Part shown: one piece after another, positions 27,875-36,686 of the stretch
Numbering within the stretch: the stretch's first letter is position 1
How the letters are laid out: each line of letters starts with the position of its first letter
Source: CAVYGM01 sp963768025
GTDB lineage: Bacteria > Bacteroidota > Bacteroidia > Cytophagales > Spirosomataceae
Reading direction: 5' to 3'
Length of the DNA stretch: 64,000 nucleotides
Assembly (NCBI GenBank): GCA_963768025.1
Contig: CAVYGM010000026.1
Location: 186,001 to 250,000, forward strand
Position numbers and translations under genes: made by a program
The notes under the pieces: model-generated
The model's database searches: none
The model's input: the letters and a program-made list of their open reading frames with translations, nothing else
Told to the model about the DNA's origin: nothing

Positions 27875-28609
27875 TTACAGGCTCATCAACTCTTTAAAGC
27901 GAATAGCTTGTCGACGGGAGATTTCGATGCGGTCACCTCCCTGCAGTGTGACTAACAGCCCGCCGCTAAACCAGGGCTCTATTTTTTCAATCCAATGTAA
28001 GTTGATAATATGCTTGCGATTTGCCCGAAAATAGGTGTTTGGATCAAGGCGGTCTTCCAGGCTATTCAAGGATTTGAGAACCAGCGGCTTTTGATCATCA
28101 AAATGCAGCCGCACGTAGTTCCCCATGGATTCAAACAGCCGGATTTTCCCTAACTTCACAAACCAGCACTTCTCTCCGTCCTTCACAAACACCTGATCGT
28201 TTTCACCCAATACTTTTTCGCTACGCTCGTGCGTTTCGGCTGGTTCTTCGTGGTGGCTTTGATTTTCCTCCACCCGATTGATCGCATCCTTTAAGCGATC
28301 GGAATCTATGGGTTTCAACAAATAGTCCAGAGCGTTAAATTCGAACGCCTTAATGGCGTATTCATCGTAAGCCGTGGTAAATATCACCTCCGGTGATTTT
28401 CCCTCAATAGAGGTAAGCAGTTCGAAACCATTTTTTCCCGGCATTTGGATGTCAAGAAACAACAATTCAGGCTGCAAATTTTCGATCAAGTCCAGCGCCT
28501 CGTCGGCATTGGAAGCTTCACCTACTATTTCAATTTTGTGGTAGGGTTCCAGTAATCTTTTAAGTTCATTCCGGGCAAGGCGTTCATCATCAACGATTAG
28601 CGTTCTCAT
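27875..28609 (-). CDS. LytTR-family response regulator
   Basis: The 244-residue regulator has a receiver domain (acid pocket Asp7/Asp8, phospho-acceptor Asp53 in LFLDIQMPGKNG, Lys in LLKPID about 106) and a C-terminal LytTR DNA-binding domain (about 140-240, with GNYVRLHF, FRANRKHIINL and RIEISRRQAIRFKELM). It acts as a transcription factor after phosphorylation. The histidine-kinase gene lies 93 bases upstream on the same strand, which makes the two a cognate pair (LytS/LytR or YpdA/YpdB style). Targets are unknown. Confidence 0.92.
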   Translation of the reverse strand: MRTLIVDDERLARNELKRLLEPYHKIEIVGEASNADEALDLIENLQPELLFLDIQMPGKNGFELLTSIEGKSPEVIFTTAYDEYAIKAFEFNALDYLLKPIDSDRLKDAINRVEENQSHHEEPAETHERSEKVLGENDQVFVKDGEKCWFVKLGKIRLFESMGNYVRLHFDDQKPLVLKSLNSLEDRLDPNTYFRANRKHIINLHWIEKIEPWFSGGLLVTLQGGDRIEISRRQAIRFKELMSL

Positions 28610-28702
28610 GGCAGATAGTTCGTATAGGTTTAAATAAGCATAGGTATGTAAGGCGTCAATTTTCGGTTAATGTCATTCAAGCAAATGAAGCAACATATCT
28701 AT

Positions 28703-29785
28703 TTAGGATTGCCCTACCGCCCGCTTGGACGGAGTGTCGTCGGAGAACCGCTGCAATCCCTCTGACAGGGTGGGTATACTCACCTCGGCACATACGGTCG
28801 TCTCATTTTCCTGATAAATCCTGAAATGGGCTTCTTTTCCATACAGAATGGATAGTCGCTCGGCGGTGTTGAGAAGTCCCACTCCCCCCGAATCCTTATT
28901 GCCAAGTATCCCGGTATTGTAAATCCTGATTAGCAAATTATGATTTTCCTGCCCCGTTTGGACCAGCAGTTTACCCCCCTTGGCGAGTGTAGATACCCCG
29001 TGTTTTATCCCGTTTTCAACCAGCGTTTGAAGCATCATGGGCGGTACCTGCCAATATAATGTTTGCGGTTCGGCCTGAATCGAATAATCCAGCCGCTCCT
29101 CATAGCGTACTTTTTCCAGTTCCAGATAATCCTCCACCGTTTTTAGTTCCTCCCGTAGTTCTACCGTTTTCCGGCGGTCAGCCAGGAGCGAATTACGAAG
29201 GATATTCGACAGCTGCGTGATACTTTGCTGCGCCTTGGCTGGATTTTCAAATACCAACGCCCGGATGCTATTCAGAGCATTAAAGGTAAAGTGTGGATTG
29301 AGCTGCGAGCGCAGCACTTTTGCCTCCGCCTCCCGCATGGAGGTTTTAAGCATAATCTTTTCCAGTTCCGTCAGCCTGGTTTGTTCTACGTAATGGTAAA
29401 CTGTGTACGCTAGCACCATGGTTGCCATGGTCTTGCACCAGCTCGAAACGTAGTTCCAGAATACAAAAGGCTGATTTATAATATCGTCGGCCAGTACCTG
29501 ACGGTCCATCGGCAAATTCACCAGGGTCATGATGATACCCAGAATCAAGATGGAAAACCCAACTCGAAAACCAAGCCGTAGCAGGGGGAGAGAGGACCAG
29601 TTCCAATGGCGAACAACAAGGCGGTAGAGGTGGGTGAGGGTGATGGCCAAAAAGATATTGGCCAGGCTAATAAAAAAAAATTTACTGTCAAAACCGTATT
29701 CAGCCGAATAGACAATAAACTCATACATAATGAGTGTTGTCCAGCCTATTATTTGAAGTGTCCAGTATATGCGGGTCTTGGACAT
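28703..29785 (-). CDS. LytS/YpdA-like sensor histidine kinase
   Basis: The 360-residue membrane kinase has four hydrophobic segments (about 7-27, 34-52, 70-92, 108-131) followed by a cytoplasmic His_kinase domain. The phosphorylated His is His165 in QLNPHFTFNALNSI, and the ATP-binding N box is MLQTLVENGIKHG (about 262) with a GGVGLLNTAERL G box (about 315). There is no HAMP or PAS domain. It is the partner of the downstream LytTR regulator. The signal is not readable from sequence. Confidence 0.9.
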   Translation of the reverse strand: MSKTRIYWTLQIIGWTTLIMYEFIVYSAEYGFDSKFFFISLANIFLAITLTHLYRLVVRHWNWSSLPLLRLGFRVGFSILILGIIMTLVNLPMDRQVLADDIINQPFVFWNYVSSWCKTMATMVLAYTVYHYVEQTRLTELEKIMLKTSMREAEAKVLRSQLNPHFTFNALNSIRALVFENPAKAQQSITQLSNILRNSLLADRRKTVELREELKTVEDYLELEKVRYEERLDYSIQAEPQTLYWQVPPMMLQTLVENGIKHGVSTLAKGGKLLVQTGQENHNLLIRIYNTGILGNKDSGGVGLLNTAERLSILYGKEAHFRIYQENETTVCAEVSIPTLSEGLQRFSDDTPSKRAVGQS

Positions 29786-29929
29786 TGAGCTAATATCTAA
29801 TTACTTGATTCCTAGTAGGAATATACAAAAAATTATATATTCTGCTACAATTAGGAAGCAATATAGATAATCGTCCCAGGGAACTAGCCGCGATTTACAC
29901 CAAAGGGAGGGATCCTACACAAACGGTTG

Positions 29930-30574
29930 CTAGGAATTATGCGGAATATCCAGGGAGAGCAAGTGGGTGATATCGTTGGCGGCTTCCAGCACAAAACGGT
30001 TTTCGCCGTATAGGTAAAGCAACCGGTAAAGGCAAAGATTGCTGTGCTCGTATTTGTCCATGGAGGTGAGATGTTCATCAAAAAGCAGGGTAAGCAGAAT
30101 GCGGATCGCCCGGCCGTGCATGGATACTAGGATGGTGCGCTCGTGCGTACGGGACAGGATTAGGTCTACCACCGGTTTCTGCCGGTTCCGCACGTCGAGA
30201 GGGCTTTCTCCCTCTTCGCACGGCTTCTCTACCTCCCCCTGCTGCCACGACAGGATCAGATCCCGGTAGTATTCGTTATCCATGCTGTTTGGGATTCGAC
30301 CTTCGCGGCAGCCCCAGCTTATTTCGTTTAGCCCAGCGTGGCTTTCGTGGGGAATCCCCAAATCAATAAAACCCTGAACGGACTGAATCGTTCGACGTAG
30401 GGCCGAGGTGTAAACTTTGTCAAACGGAATGTGTTGGTACGCTTCAAAAAAAGCATCCGCCTGGGCCAATCCCCAATCATTAAGTTCGGCGTCTACGCCG
30501 CTTCCTTGTACGATGCCCTGTCGGTTGTACTCGGTTTCGCCATGTCGAATGAGGTAGATCGTTTTACTTTTCAA
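29930..30574 (-). CDS. Histidine phosphatase (phosphoglycerate-mutase-like)
   Basis: A 214-residue member of the histidine phosphatase superfamily, with the catalytic RHGET motif at Arg10-Thr14 (His11), a second Arg in TSALRRT (about 58-64), Glu in EISW and the second His in VSMHGRAIR (about 150). It removes or moves phosphate groups; the length and GIVQG loop fit GpmB/CobC-type enzymes, but the substrate is open. It is transcribed divergently from the thioesterase gene. Confidence 0.82.
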   Translation of the reverse strand: MKSKTIYLIRHGETEYNRQGIVQGSGVDAELNDWGLAQADAFFEAYQHIPFDKVYTSALRRTIQSVQGFIDLGIPHESHAGLNEISWGCREGRIPNSMDNEYYRDLILSWQQGEVEKPCEEGESPLDVRNRQKPVVDLILSRTHERTILVSMHGRAIRILLTLLFDEHLTSMDKYEHSNLCLYRLLYLYGENRFVLEAANDITHLLSLDIPHNS

Positions 30575-30638
30575 TTTTTTTGTACTTTTTTTATAAAAAA
30601 TTTGTCATAAATGCTTTTTATGGCGTAATTAGCCCATA

Positions 30639-30646
30639 CAAATTTA
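30639..30646 (-). promoter_or_regulatory. -7 box (TAAATTTG, minus strand) for the phosphatase
   Basis: Perfect TAnnTTTG match reading leftward, 64 bases before the phosphatase start. It lies in the 85-base gap between two divergent genes. Confidence 0.35.
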
Positions 30647-30659
30647 GATAATTTTTAGA

Positions 30660-31082
30660 ATGTTTAACAAGTCAATCACCCTCGAATTTCTGGGTACATT
30701 AAATCCCCAGACCATTAATACTCAACTTGGTATTGAATTTACCGAGATTGGGGAGGACTTTATTACGGCCCGCATGCCGGTAGATCACCGGACTCATCAG
30801 CCGTTTGGCATCCTCCACGGAGGCGCTTCCGTGGTGCTGGCGGAGTCGCTGGGCAGTGTCGCTTCCCTGCTCTGCCTGGCTGATCCGATCAAACAAAGAG
30901 CGGTGGGAGTAGAGATCAACGCCAACCACATTAGGTCGGTAAAAGAGGGATGGGTGTACGGGCGGGCCACCCCCTTGCACATAGGGCGCACTACCCACGT
31001 GTGGGACATCCGAATTACCAATGAAGAGGACAAGCTGGTATGTGTCAGTCGGCTCACCATCGCGGTAATTAACGCATCCTGA
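30660..31082 (+). CDS. menI: Hotdog-fold thioesterase, probable DHNA-CoA thioesterase
   Basis: A 140-residue PaaI/YdiI-type hotdog thioesterase. The signature HGGASVVLAESLGSVAS (about 53-69) carries the catalytic Glu and the HGG nucleotide-contact loop, and VGVEINANHIRSVKEGWV (about 81-98) is the conserved second half. The isochorismate synthase gene follows 95 bases downstream, so hydrolysis of 1,4-dihydroxy-2-naphthoyl-CoA in menaquinone synthesis is the natural reading. The family is firm; the substrate rests on context. Confidence 0.8.
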   Translation: MFNKSITLEFLGTLNPQTINTQLGIEFTEIGEDFITARMPVDHRTHQPFGILHGGASVVLAESLGSVASLLCLADPIKQRAVGVEINANHIRSVKEGWVYGRATPLHIGRTTHVWDIRITNEEDKLVCVSRLTIAVINAS

Positions 31083-31177
31083 TGAATGTTGAAACATTTT
31101 ACTTGTCATCTGGTGTTATCTTGTTATAATTAAATGTTAATACAGTTTTTTCGGACACTAGAAGAAGGATACGCTGC

Positions 31178-32416
31178 ATGTTCATCTCGGAACAAATCCC
31201 AAGCTTAAAGGATACCATCTACCAGCCGAATGCGCTTTGGAAGTCTGCCATTTCTCTTGGTTTTCCATCTGCGATTTGGCGACTACCCAATAGTGACAAA
31301 ATAAAATTTCTTATTTCCCTCCAATCAGGTGTTCAAACCAAGAAACCTGATCTTGAAACCCTGCCTTCCTGTTTTGTAATTCATCCTTTCGAAAATCTTC
31401 CCAACGAGGAAGCCTACGTACTGGAAGGAGATTTGATTTTTACGATTTTGGATTCTGGTTTGGTGGAGAAAGACCGGGATACCTTGGGGGAAGAACATCC
31501 CTTGGTGAAAAAATTCCTTGACGAGGCAACAGATTCAGCAGGTACCCAAAAAATTTCTTCCCCTGACTGGCAGGGATTGGTTGCCAAAAATACCGTGGAT
31601 TCAGCCCGGGAGGTACATTATAAAGACATGGTGCAATCTGCCGTGACTGCCATTCGGGAGGGAAAGCTGGACAAGATTGTGCTTTCCCGAACCAAAACGT
31701 TACGGTATTCCGATCAATTTGATGCCTTTCAGGCTTTCCAGAAGCTATGCCTCGCCTACCCAACGGCGTTTGTCTCGCTGGTAAACCTACCTGAGCGGGA
31801 CGAGATGTGGCTGGGCGCTACCCCGGAGACGCTGGTGGCCGTTAATGCAGGCGGCGTATTCAAAACTACTTCGCTGGCCGGTACTCAAATTGCTGATAAG
31901 GACCTAAGTGAAGAGCAGATTGCCCGGGATATTCGCTGGGGACAGAAAGAAATTCAGGAACAGGCGTTGGTTAGTCGCTACATAGTAGAATGTTTTAAAA
32001 AAATCAGGCTGAGGGAATACCACGAAAGAGGCCCCAACACCGTTCAGGCGGGGAATTTGTACCACCTTCGTACCGATTTTGAAGTAGACACCCTGGATGT
32101 AAACTTTTCCGAATTGGGTTCTGTCATGCTCAAACTTTTGCACCCGACCTCGGCGGTATGCGGCACCCCAAAAGCACCGGCCCTGGATTACATTCGGGCA
32201 GTAGAAGGCTACGATCGTTCTTTTTATAGCGGGTACCTTGGACCCGTGCAGGTGGATCAGGAAACTGCCCTTTTTGTCAATCTGAGAACATTGAGGCTTT
32301 CCGATGGAGTGGCCACGCTCTTTGCCGGTGCCGGCATTACGGGGGATTCGGATCCGCAGCGGGAATGGGAAGAGACAGAAATGAAATGTGAGACCTTATT
32401 GAGGGTCCTTATTTGA
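31178..32416 (+). CDS. menF: Isochorismate synthase
   Basis: A 412-residue chorismate-binding enzyme that turns chorismate into isochorismate for menaquinone. Conserved elements: KIVLSRTKTL (about 166), WLGATPETLV (about 209), TSLAGTQ (about 229), HPTSAVCGTPKAPALDYI (about 325), ERSFYSGYLG-like YDRSFYSGYLGP (about 347) and AGAGITGDSDPQREWEETE (about 385), all in the order of MenF/EntC. It lies after the hotdog thioesterase gene. The remaining men genes are not in the window. Confidence 0.88.
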   Translation: MFISEQIPSLKDTIYQPNALWKSAISLGFPSAIWRLPNSDKIKFLISLQSGVQTKKPDLETLPSCFVIHPFENLPNEEAYVLEGDLIFTILDSGLVEKDRDTLGEEHPLVKKFLDEATDSAGTQKISSPDWQGLVAKNTVDSAREVHYKDMVQSAVTAIREGKLDKIVLSRTKTLRYSDQFDAFQAFQKLCLAYPTAFVSLVNLPERDEMWLGATPETLVAVNAGGVFKTTSLAGTQIADKDLSEEQIARDIRWGQKEIQEQALVSRYIVECFKKIRLREYHERGPNTVQAGNLYHLRTDFEVDTLDVNFSELGSVMLKLLHPTSAVCGTPKAPALDYIRAVEGYDRSFYSGYLGPVQVDQETALFVNLRTLRLSDGVATLFAGAGITGDSDPQREWEETEMKCETLLRVLI

Positions 32417-32430
32417 TTGCTGGTTTTTTG

Positions 32431-32438
32431 TACCTTTG
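32431..32438 (+). promoter_or_regulatory. -7 box (TACCTTTG) for the CvfB-like gene
   Basis: Perfect TAnnTTTG match 24 bases before the start codon, which gives a leader of about 20 bases. It sits just after the menF stop, so the S1 gene can be transcribed independently. Confidence 0.5.
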
Positions 32439-32461
32439 CTTTCCTGAACTAACCTCTCCCC

Positions 32462-33292
32462 ATGCTGTTTATCGGAAAATACAATCATTTGACAATCGCC
32501 CGCAGTACCGATTTTGGCCTCTTTCTGGAAGATGTACAAGGCGAAGAAGTACTGCTTCCCAATCGGTATGTGACCGATGAAATGGAGATTGGCCAAGATA
32601 TTAAGGTATTTGTTTACAATGATTCAGAAGACCGCCCGGTGGCTACCACCGAGACTCCCTACATCATCAGGAACGAATTTGCCTTTTTGGAAGTAAAAGA
32701 AGTTACCAGCCACGGAGCTTTCCTGGATTGGGGACTCTTGAAGGACCTGTTTGTTCCTTTTCGGGAGCAACCTTTTCCGATGCAGGCGGGAGAAAAATAC
32801 GTGGTGTTTTTGTACTTGGACCATGCCTCATCCAGGTTGATAGCTTCGGCCAAAATAAACAAGTTTTTGGATAATGAGCGGCTTACGGTTACGGAGGGTC
32901 AGGAAGTAGACTTACTGATCTGGGAACGTACCGACCTGGGCTATAATGTGATCGTGAACCAGTTCCACAAAGGGCTCCTGTATCATAATGAAATTTTTAA
33001 GAATATTCAGGTAGGGGATACGGCGAAGGGATTTGTGAAAAAAATCCGGGAAGAGAACAAATTGGATATTTCTCTTGAAAAACCGGGTGTGGAGCGTTTT
33101 GAACCCCTTATTGAACGCATCCTGACCGAACTAAGAAAAAATGATGGATTCCTGCCCCTTCACGATGGAAGTACCCCGGAAGTGATCTATAGCAAGCTCG
33201 AAATGAGCAAAAAGAACTTTAAGAAGTCAATCGGCAATCTATACAAAAAAGGGGTAATCCAAATGGAAAAGGAGGGGATTCGATTGGTATAA
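32462..33292 (+). CDS. CvfB-like S1 RNA-binding protein
   Basis: A 276-residue cytoplasmic protein with three S1-type OB folds (about residues 1-65, 70-135 and 150-205) and a C-terminal winged-helix-like domain (about 220-276, IYSKLEMSKKNFKKSIGNLYKKGVI). This is the CvfB/YitL architecture; in Staphylococcus CvfB binds RNA and affects virulence-gene expression. Typical segments are FGLFLEDVQGEEVLLPNRYV, HGAFLDWGLLKDLFVPF and SGDKLDISLEKPG-like NKLDISLEKPG. It is closed by a good terminator. Confidence 0.88.
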   Translation: MLFIGKYNHLTIARSTDFGLFLEDVQGEEVLLPNRYVTDEMEIGQDIKVFVYNDSEDRPVATTETPYIIRNEFAFLEVKEVTSHGAFLDWGLLKDLFVPFREQPFPMQAGEKYVVFLYLDHASSRLIASAKINKFLDNERLTVTEGQEVDLLIWERTDLGYNVIVNQFHKGLLYHNEIFKNIQVGDTAKGFVKKIREENKLDISLEKPGVERFEPLIERILTELRKNDGFLPLHDGSTPEVIYSKLEMSKKNFKKSIGNLYKKGVIQMEKEGIRLV

Positions 33293-33327
33293 AAGTCTTC
33301 TTTCTTGCTTTCTTTATTATTGAGATC

Positions 33328-33358
33328 TGCCTACCCTAACCCCGGGGTAGGCATTTTT
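33328..33358 (+). terminator. Terminator after the CvfB-like gene
   Basis: Stem TGCCTACCC / GGGTAGGCA followed by TTTTT. It lies before ATG 33368 and so argues against the longer sulfatase start at 33305. Confidence 0.82.
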
Positions 33359-33367
33359 ATCATATAC

Positions 33368-35290
33368 ATGAGATACCTTTTGCTTCCGATCCTACTGTTG
33401 TGGGTTTGCTACCTACCTTGCCAGGCCCAATCCAAACCCAACATCCTGTGGATAACGATTGAAGATACCTCTCCCCAATTTATTGGCTGTTACGGGAATC
33501 GGGAAGCCCGGACGCCGGTTATTGATCAACTGGCGAGCGAGGGAATCCGATTCACCAATGCATTTTCCACCGGCACGGTTTGCTCCCCCAGCCGGACTGC
33601 CCTCATTACCGGCGTTAAAACCTACCGAACGGGTACCGGCAATCACCGGAGCAATTACCCAATTCCCCCGGCCATGCGCGGGTTTCCGTACTACATGCAG
33701 CAGGCTGGGTACTACACCACTAATAACTCCAAGACAGACTACAACGTGGCCAATCCTGAGCAATTTATAAAGGAAGCCTGGAACGAGAGCTCGTACACCG
33801 CGGGTTGGTGGAATCGAAAACCGGGTCAGCCGTTTTTTGCGGTATTCAACTTCATGGATTCCCATCAATCGCGGACCATGACGGATTCCTACGAAAAATA
33901 CAGCAAAGAGGTACTGGATCAATTGCCCGAAGCGGAGCGAATCGGCGAAAATGATTTCAAAATGCCCCCCTTTTACCACGATACCCCCGCCATGCGGAAG
34001 CAAATGGCCAGGGTGTACAATTCCATCCGATTGACGGATATAAAGATTGGAAACTTATTGAGTCGGCTCGAAAAGGACAACCTCCGGGACAGTACGATTA
34101 TCATCTTTTTTGCCGATCACGGCGAAGGAATCCCCAGGGGAAAGACCAACGGGATCGGTCTGGGGTACCGGGTGCCTTTGGTGGTGTGGTTGCCGCCCAT
34201 GTACCGGCACTTATCGCCCTGGCGTGAAACTGGTAAGGTAGCCAAAGAGCTTCTGAATTTTGAAGATATGGCGCCAACCATGATCCATTTGGCCGAGGGG
34301 AAAATTCCGGATCATATGAACGGAAAAGTCTTTCTCGGGAAAAATCGCACGGTGTTTGCCGATCACGTGATTCTTTCGTCCGACCGCTCCGATAACGGGA
34401 TTGACCTGACCCGCGCGGTTACTGACGGCAAATACCTGTATGCCAGAAATTACATGCCCTACATGCCGGAGGTGCGTTACATACGGTACATGGAAATCGG
34501 GGAAATCAAACAAGTAATGCGACAGGATTTGGCTACCAATCAATTAAATCTCTCCCAACGCAAGCTTTTTGAATCCAGACCTGCCGAAGTACTTTACGAT
34601 CTTGAAAAGGATGAGTGGGAAATGACGAATTTGGTGGATGCGCCAATCCACAAGGCAATCGCCGACCGGATGAGGAGACAACTGCATCAGGAGATAGTTC
34701 GATCGAGAGACATACATTTCCTGCCCGAATACGAATTGGCGGAAATAGCCAAAACGTCCACCGCTTATGACTTCCGCCTAGGTAAAAAAAGATTTCCAAT
34801 CGAAAAAATTCTGGGTGCGGCCAACCTTTCGGGAAAAAAGACCAGTGAAGCATTGAAGGAGCAAATTCAGCTTTTACAAAGTCCGGAAAAAATTGTCCGG
34901 TATTGGGCGGTGATAGGTTTGCGGAGTCAGGATAAATCGAGTTTGGTGGGGCATAAAGCAGAGATTTTGGCAGCTATGGAAGATACCTACCCTCCGGTTG
35001 TCATCCTGGCATCTGCCATTGCCTATGAGGTTTTTGGGGAGGGGAAAGCACAAGAGAATTTAGGAAAATTCGCTTCGGATGAGAATACCGAATTAGCGTT
35101 GCTTGCGATCAATGAGCTACTGTATGTTTCAAACAAGAATCCATTCATCGGGAAAATCAAAGAAATCCACGCCACTATGTCGCAGCCAGCCTACCGGAAG
35201 AATCCCAAAACCTATCCCATACGAGCTGCTTGTATGGATTTTCTGGGGAGTCTGGGGCTGGTACCTAACACCCCCGAATTTGCTGAATAA
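33368..35290 (+). CDS. Secreted sulfatase (heparan N-sulfatase-like)
   Basis: The 640-residue enzyme hydrolyses a sulfate ester or N-sulfate. A signal peptide ends near CQAQ (about 21). The alkaline-phosphatase-type core begins with NILWITIEDTSPQFIGCYGN (metal-binding Asp), and Cys72 in CSPSRTALITG is the formylglycine-forming C-x-P-S-R motif. FADHGEGIPRGKTNG (about 245-259) holds the metal-binding Asp-His. After about 490 the chain is helical (repeat-like KTSEALKEQIQLLQSPEKIVRYWAVIGL), outside the core. The start ATG 33368 is chosen because the in-frame TTG 33305 lies before a terminator. No glycoside hydrolase is adjacent, and the maturing enzyme is not in the window. Confidence 0.88.
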   Translation: MRYLLLPILLLWVCYLPCQAQSKPNILWITIEDTSPQFIGCYGNREARTPVIDQLASEGIRFTNAFSTGTVCSPSRTALITGVKTYRTGTGNHRSNYPIPPAMRGFPYYMQQAGYYTTNNSKTDYNVANPEQFIKEAWNESSYTAGWWNRKPGQPFFAVFNFMDSHQSRTMTDSYEKYSKEVLDQLPEAERIGENDFKMPPFYHDTPAMRKQMARVYNSIRLTDIKIGNLLSRLEKDNLRDSTIIIFFADHGEGIPRGKTNGIGLGYRVPLVVWLPPMYRHLSPWRETGKVAKELLNFEDMAPTMIHLAEGKIPDHMNGKVFLGKNRTVFADHVILSSDRSDNGIDLTRAVTDGKYLYARNYMPYMPEVRYIRYMEIGEIKQVMRQDLATNQLNLSQRKLFESRPAEVLYDLEKDEWEMTNLVDAPIHKAIADRMRRQLHQEIVRSRDIHFLPEYELAEIAKTSTAYDFRLGKKRFPIEKILGAANLSGKKTSEALKEQIQLLQSPEKIVRYWAVIGLRSQDKSSLVGHKAEILAAMEDTYPPVVILASAIAYEVFGEGKAQENLGKFASDENTELALLAINELLYVSNKNPFIGKIKEIHATMSQPAYRKNPKTYPIRAACMDFLGSLGLVPNTPEFAE

Positions 35291-35305
35291 GAGGTCTAAT
35301 AATGA

Positions 35306-35340
35306 AGAAAGGGATCATTTCGCCGAAATGATCCCTTTCT
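35306..35340. terminator. Bidirectional hairpin between sulfatase and amidohydrolase genes
   Basis: A near-perfect inverted repeat AGAAAGGGATCATTTCG / CGAAATGATCCCTTTCT with a very short loop, between convergent genes and 16 bases after the sulfatase stop. Confidence 0.75.
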
Positions 35341-35354
35341 CAAGTGTAGTGTCA

Positions 35355-36657
35355 CTACTCTTTCTGACCGTACTTTTCTTTGTATTTTTCGTACAGTCGC
35401 TTTTGTTTGTTATCCAAGTTGGTTTTGGATCCCTTAATAAAGGCATGCTCTACCACATTGCCGCGCATATCCATGATATCCCCGCTGGTAACCAGCAGCG
35501 TAGCTTGCTTGCCTTTTTCCAAGGTACCTACCTGGCCATCAATCCCCATGATTTGGGCGGGGTTCTGGGTGACTAGCTGGAGCGCTTCTTCCTTTGAAAT
35601 CTCCCCGAAGCCGGCCGCCGTGCCGGCCAGGAAGGGAAGGTTCCTAACCCGCCACCAGTCATCGTCATAGCTTAGAGCTACTTTTACCCCGGCTTTGTGC
35701 AAGAGGGCGGGTAGCTCATAAGGAGCGAACACGTCGTCGTCCTGCCGACCGGGCAGGCGATGAATACCGCCCAGCACAACCGGTACCGAATTTTCTTTCA
35801 GGAAGGAAGCTACTTTGATAGCTTCGTCGCCACCGACGATCACTACCTTAGACAGACCAAATTTTTGGGCAAATTTTACGGCTTCCACAATGTCTTTTGC
35901 GTAGGAAGCTTTCACGTAGAGATTCTGGGTACCCTTAAATAGCCCCTTCATGGCCTCCATCCGCAAATTCGTGGCGGTGCCAGTACCTGCTTCTGCGTAT
36001 GCTTTCGCATCGGCAAAGGTTGATTCCAGGAGGCTAATCGTCTCTGGCCTCCTTTCATTCTTACGAATAGACACCGAGAAGTCATCCGCATTGAAGCTCC
36101 GGGATAGGTAGGAGGGCCAGCTAACCCAAATCCCATCGTCCTTTCTCAGTACGGCATCTTCCCAGTTCCAGCCGTCGGTATTGAAAACCGACGAAGAACC
36201 GGACACCACTCCGCCTTGAGGCACCGCCTGGGCCAGTAATATTCCGTTGGTTCGCAGCGTAGGAATTACTTCCGAATCAGTATTATAGGCAATCAGGGAT
36301 CGAATATGGGGGTTGATGTCGCCAATTTCCTCGTAATCCAGGGTGGCCCTCACCGAAGCAATTTCCTGAATACCGATCGTGGAACCCATGGCGATTATTC
36401 CGGGGAAGATATGCTTGCCCGCCAGATCGATCACCTCCGACCCGGAACGATCCACGGCAGTGGAAGCGCCTCCAACGGCGGTAATGATTCCTTTGTCAAA
36501 AGCAATCACCCCATTTTCAATTACCTGACCATTTCCGACGTGGATAGGACGCACCCGTAAGGACGATGGGTCTTGTTTGTGCCTTTGCCGGAGCCGGATT
36601 CTGTGCCTGTGCTCCCACGGAAAGCAGGATAGCCAAGGCGAGAAATAGTTTATTCAT
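35355..36657 (-). pseudogene. Secreted amidohydrolase-like protein, frameshifted; metal ligands absent
   Basis: An amidohydrolase-superfamily protein of about 433 residues after repair. The signal peptide (NKLFLALAILLSVGAQAQ) starts at ATG 36657 (or 36663) and is in a different frame from the body: one extra base near 36545 breaks it, after which IHVGNGQVIENGVIAFDKG continues. With the extra base removed the two join cleanly. The body has the composite beta-domain (LAGKHIFPGI, KGKQATLLVTSGDIMDM) and barrel, but at the point where the family has its His-x-His ligand pair the text reads PGIIAMGSTIGI. The catalytic metal site is therefore degenerate, and the protein may bind rather than hydrolyse. 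It follows the larger amidohydrolase by about 25 bases, one operon. Confidence 0.8.
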
Positions 36658-36686
36658 CTGCATATTTTGTTTACTTTTTGGTACCA

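Noticed and set aside
35103..35576. Plus-strand frame of 157 codons across the sulfatase end and the hairpin
   Set aside because: It crosses a bidirectional terminator and lies opposite a recognised amidohydrolase frame.
36555..36657. A separate short gene for the signal peptide
   Set aside because: The signal peptide joins the amidohydrolase body if one base is removed, so it is the same gene, not a separate one.
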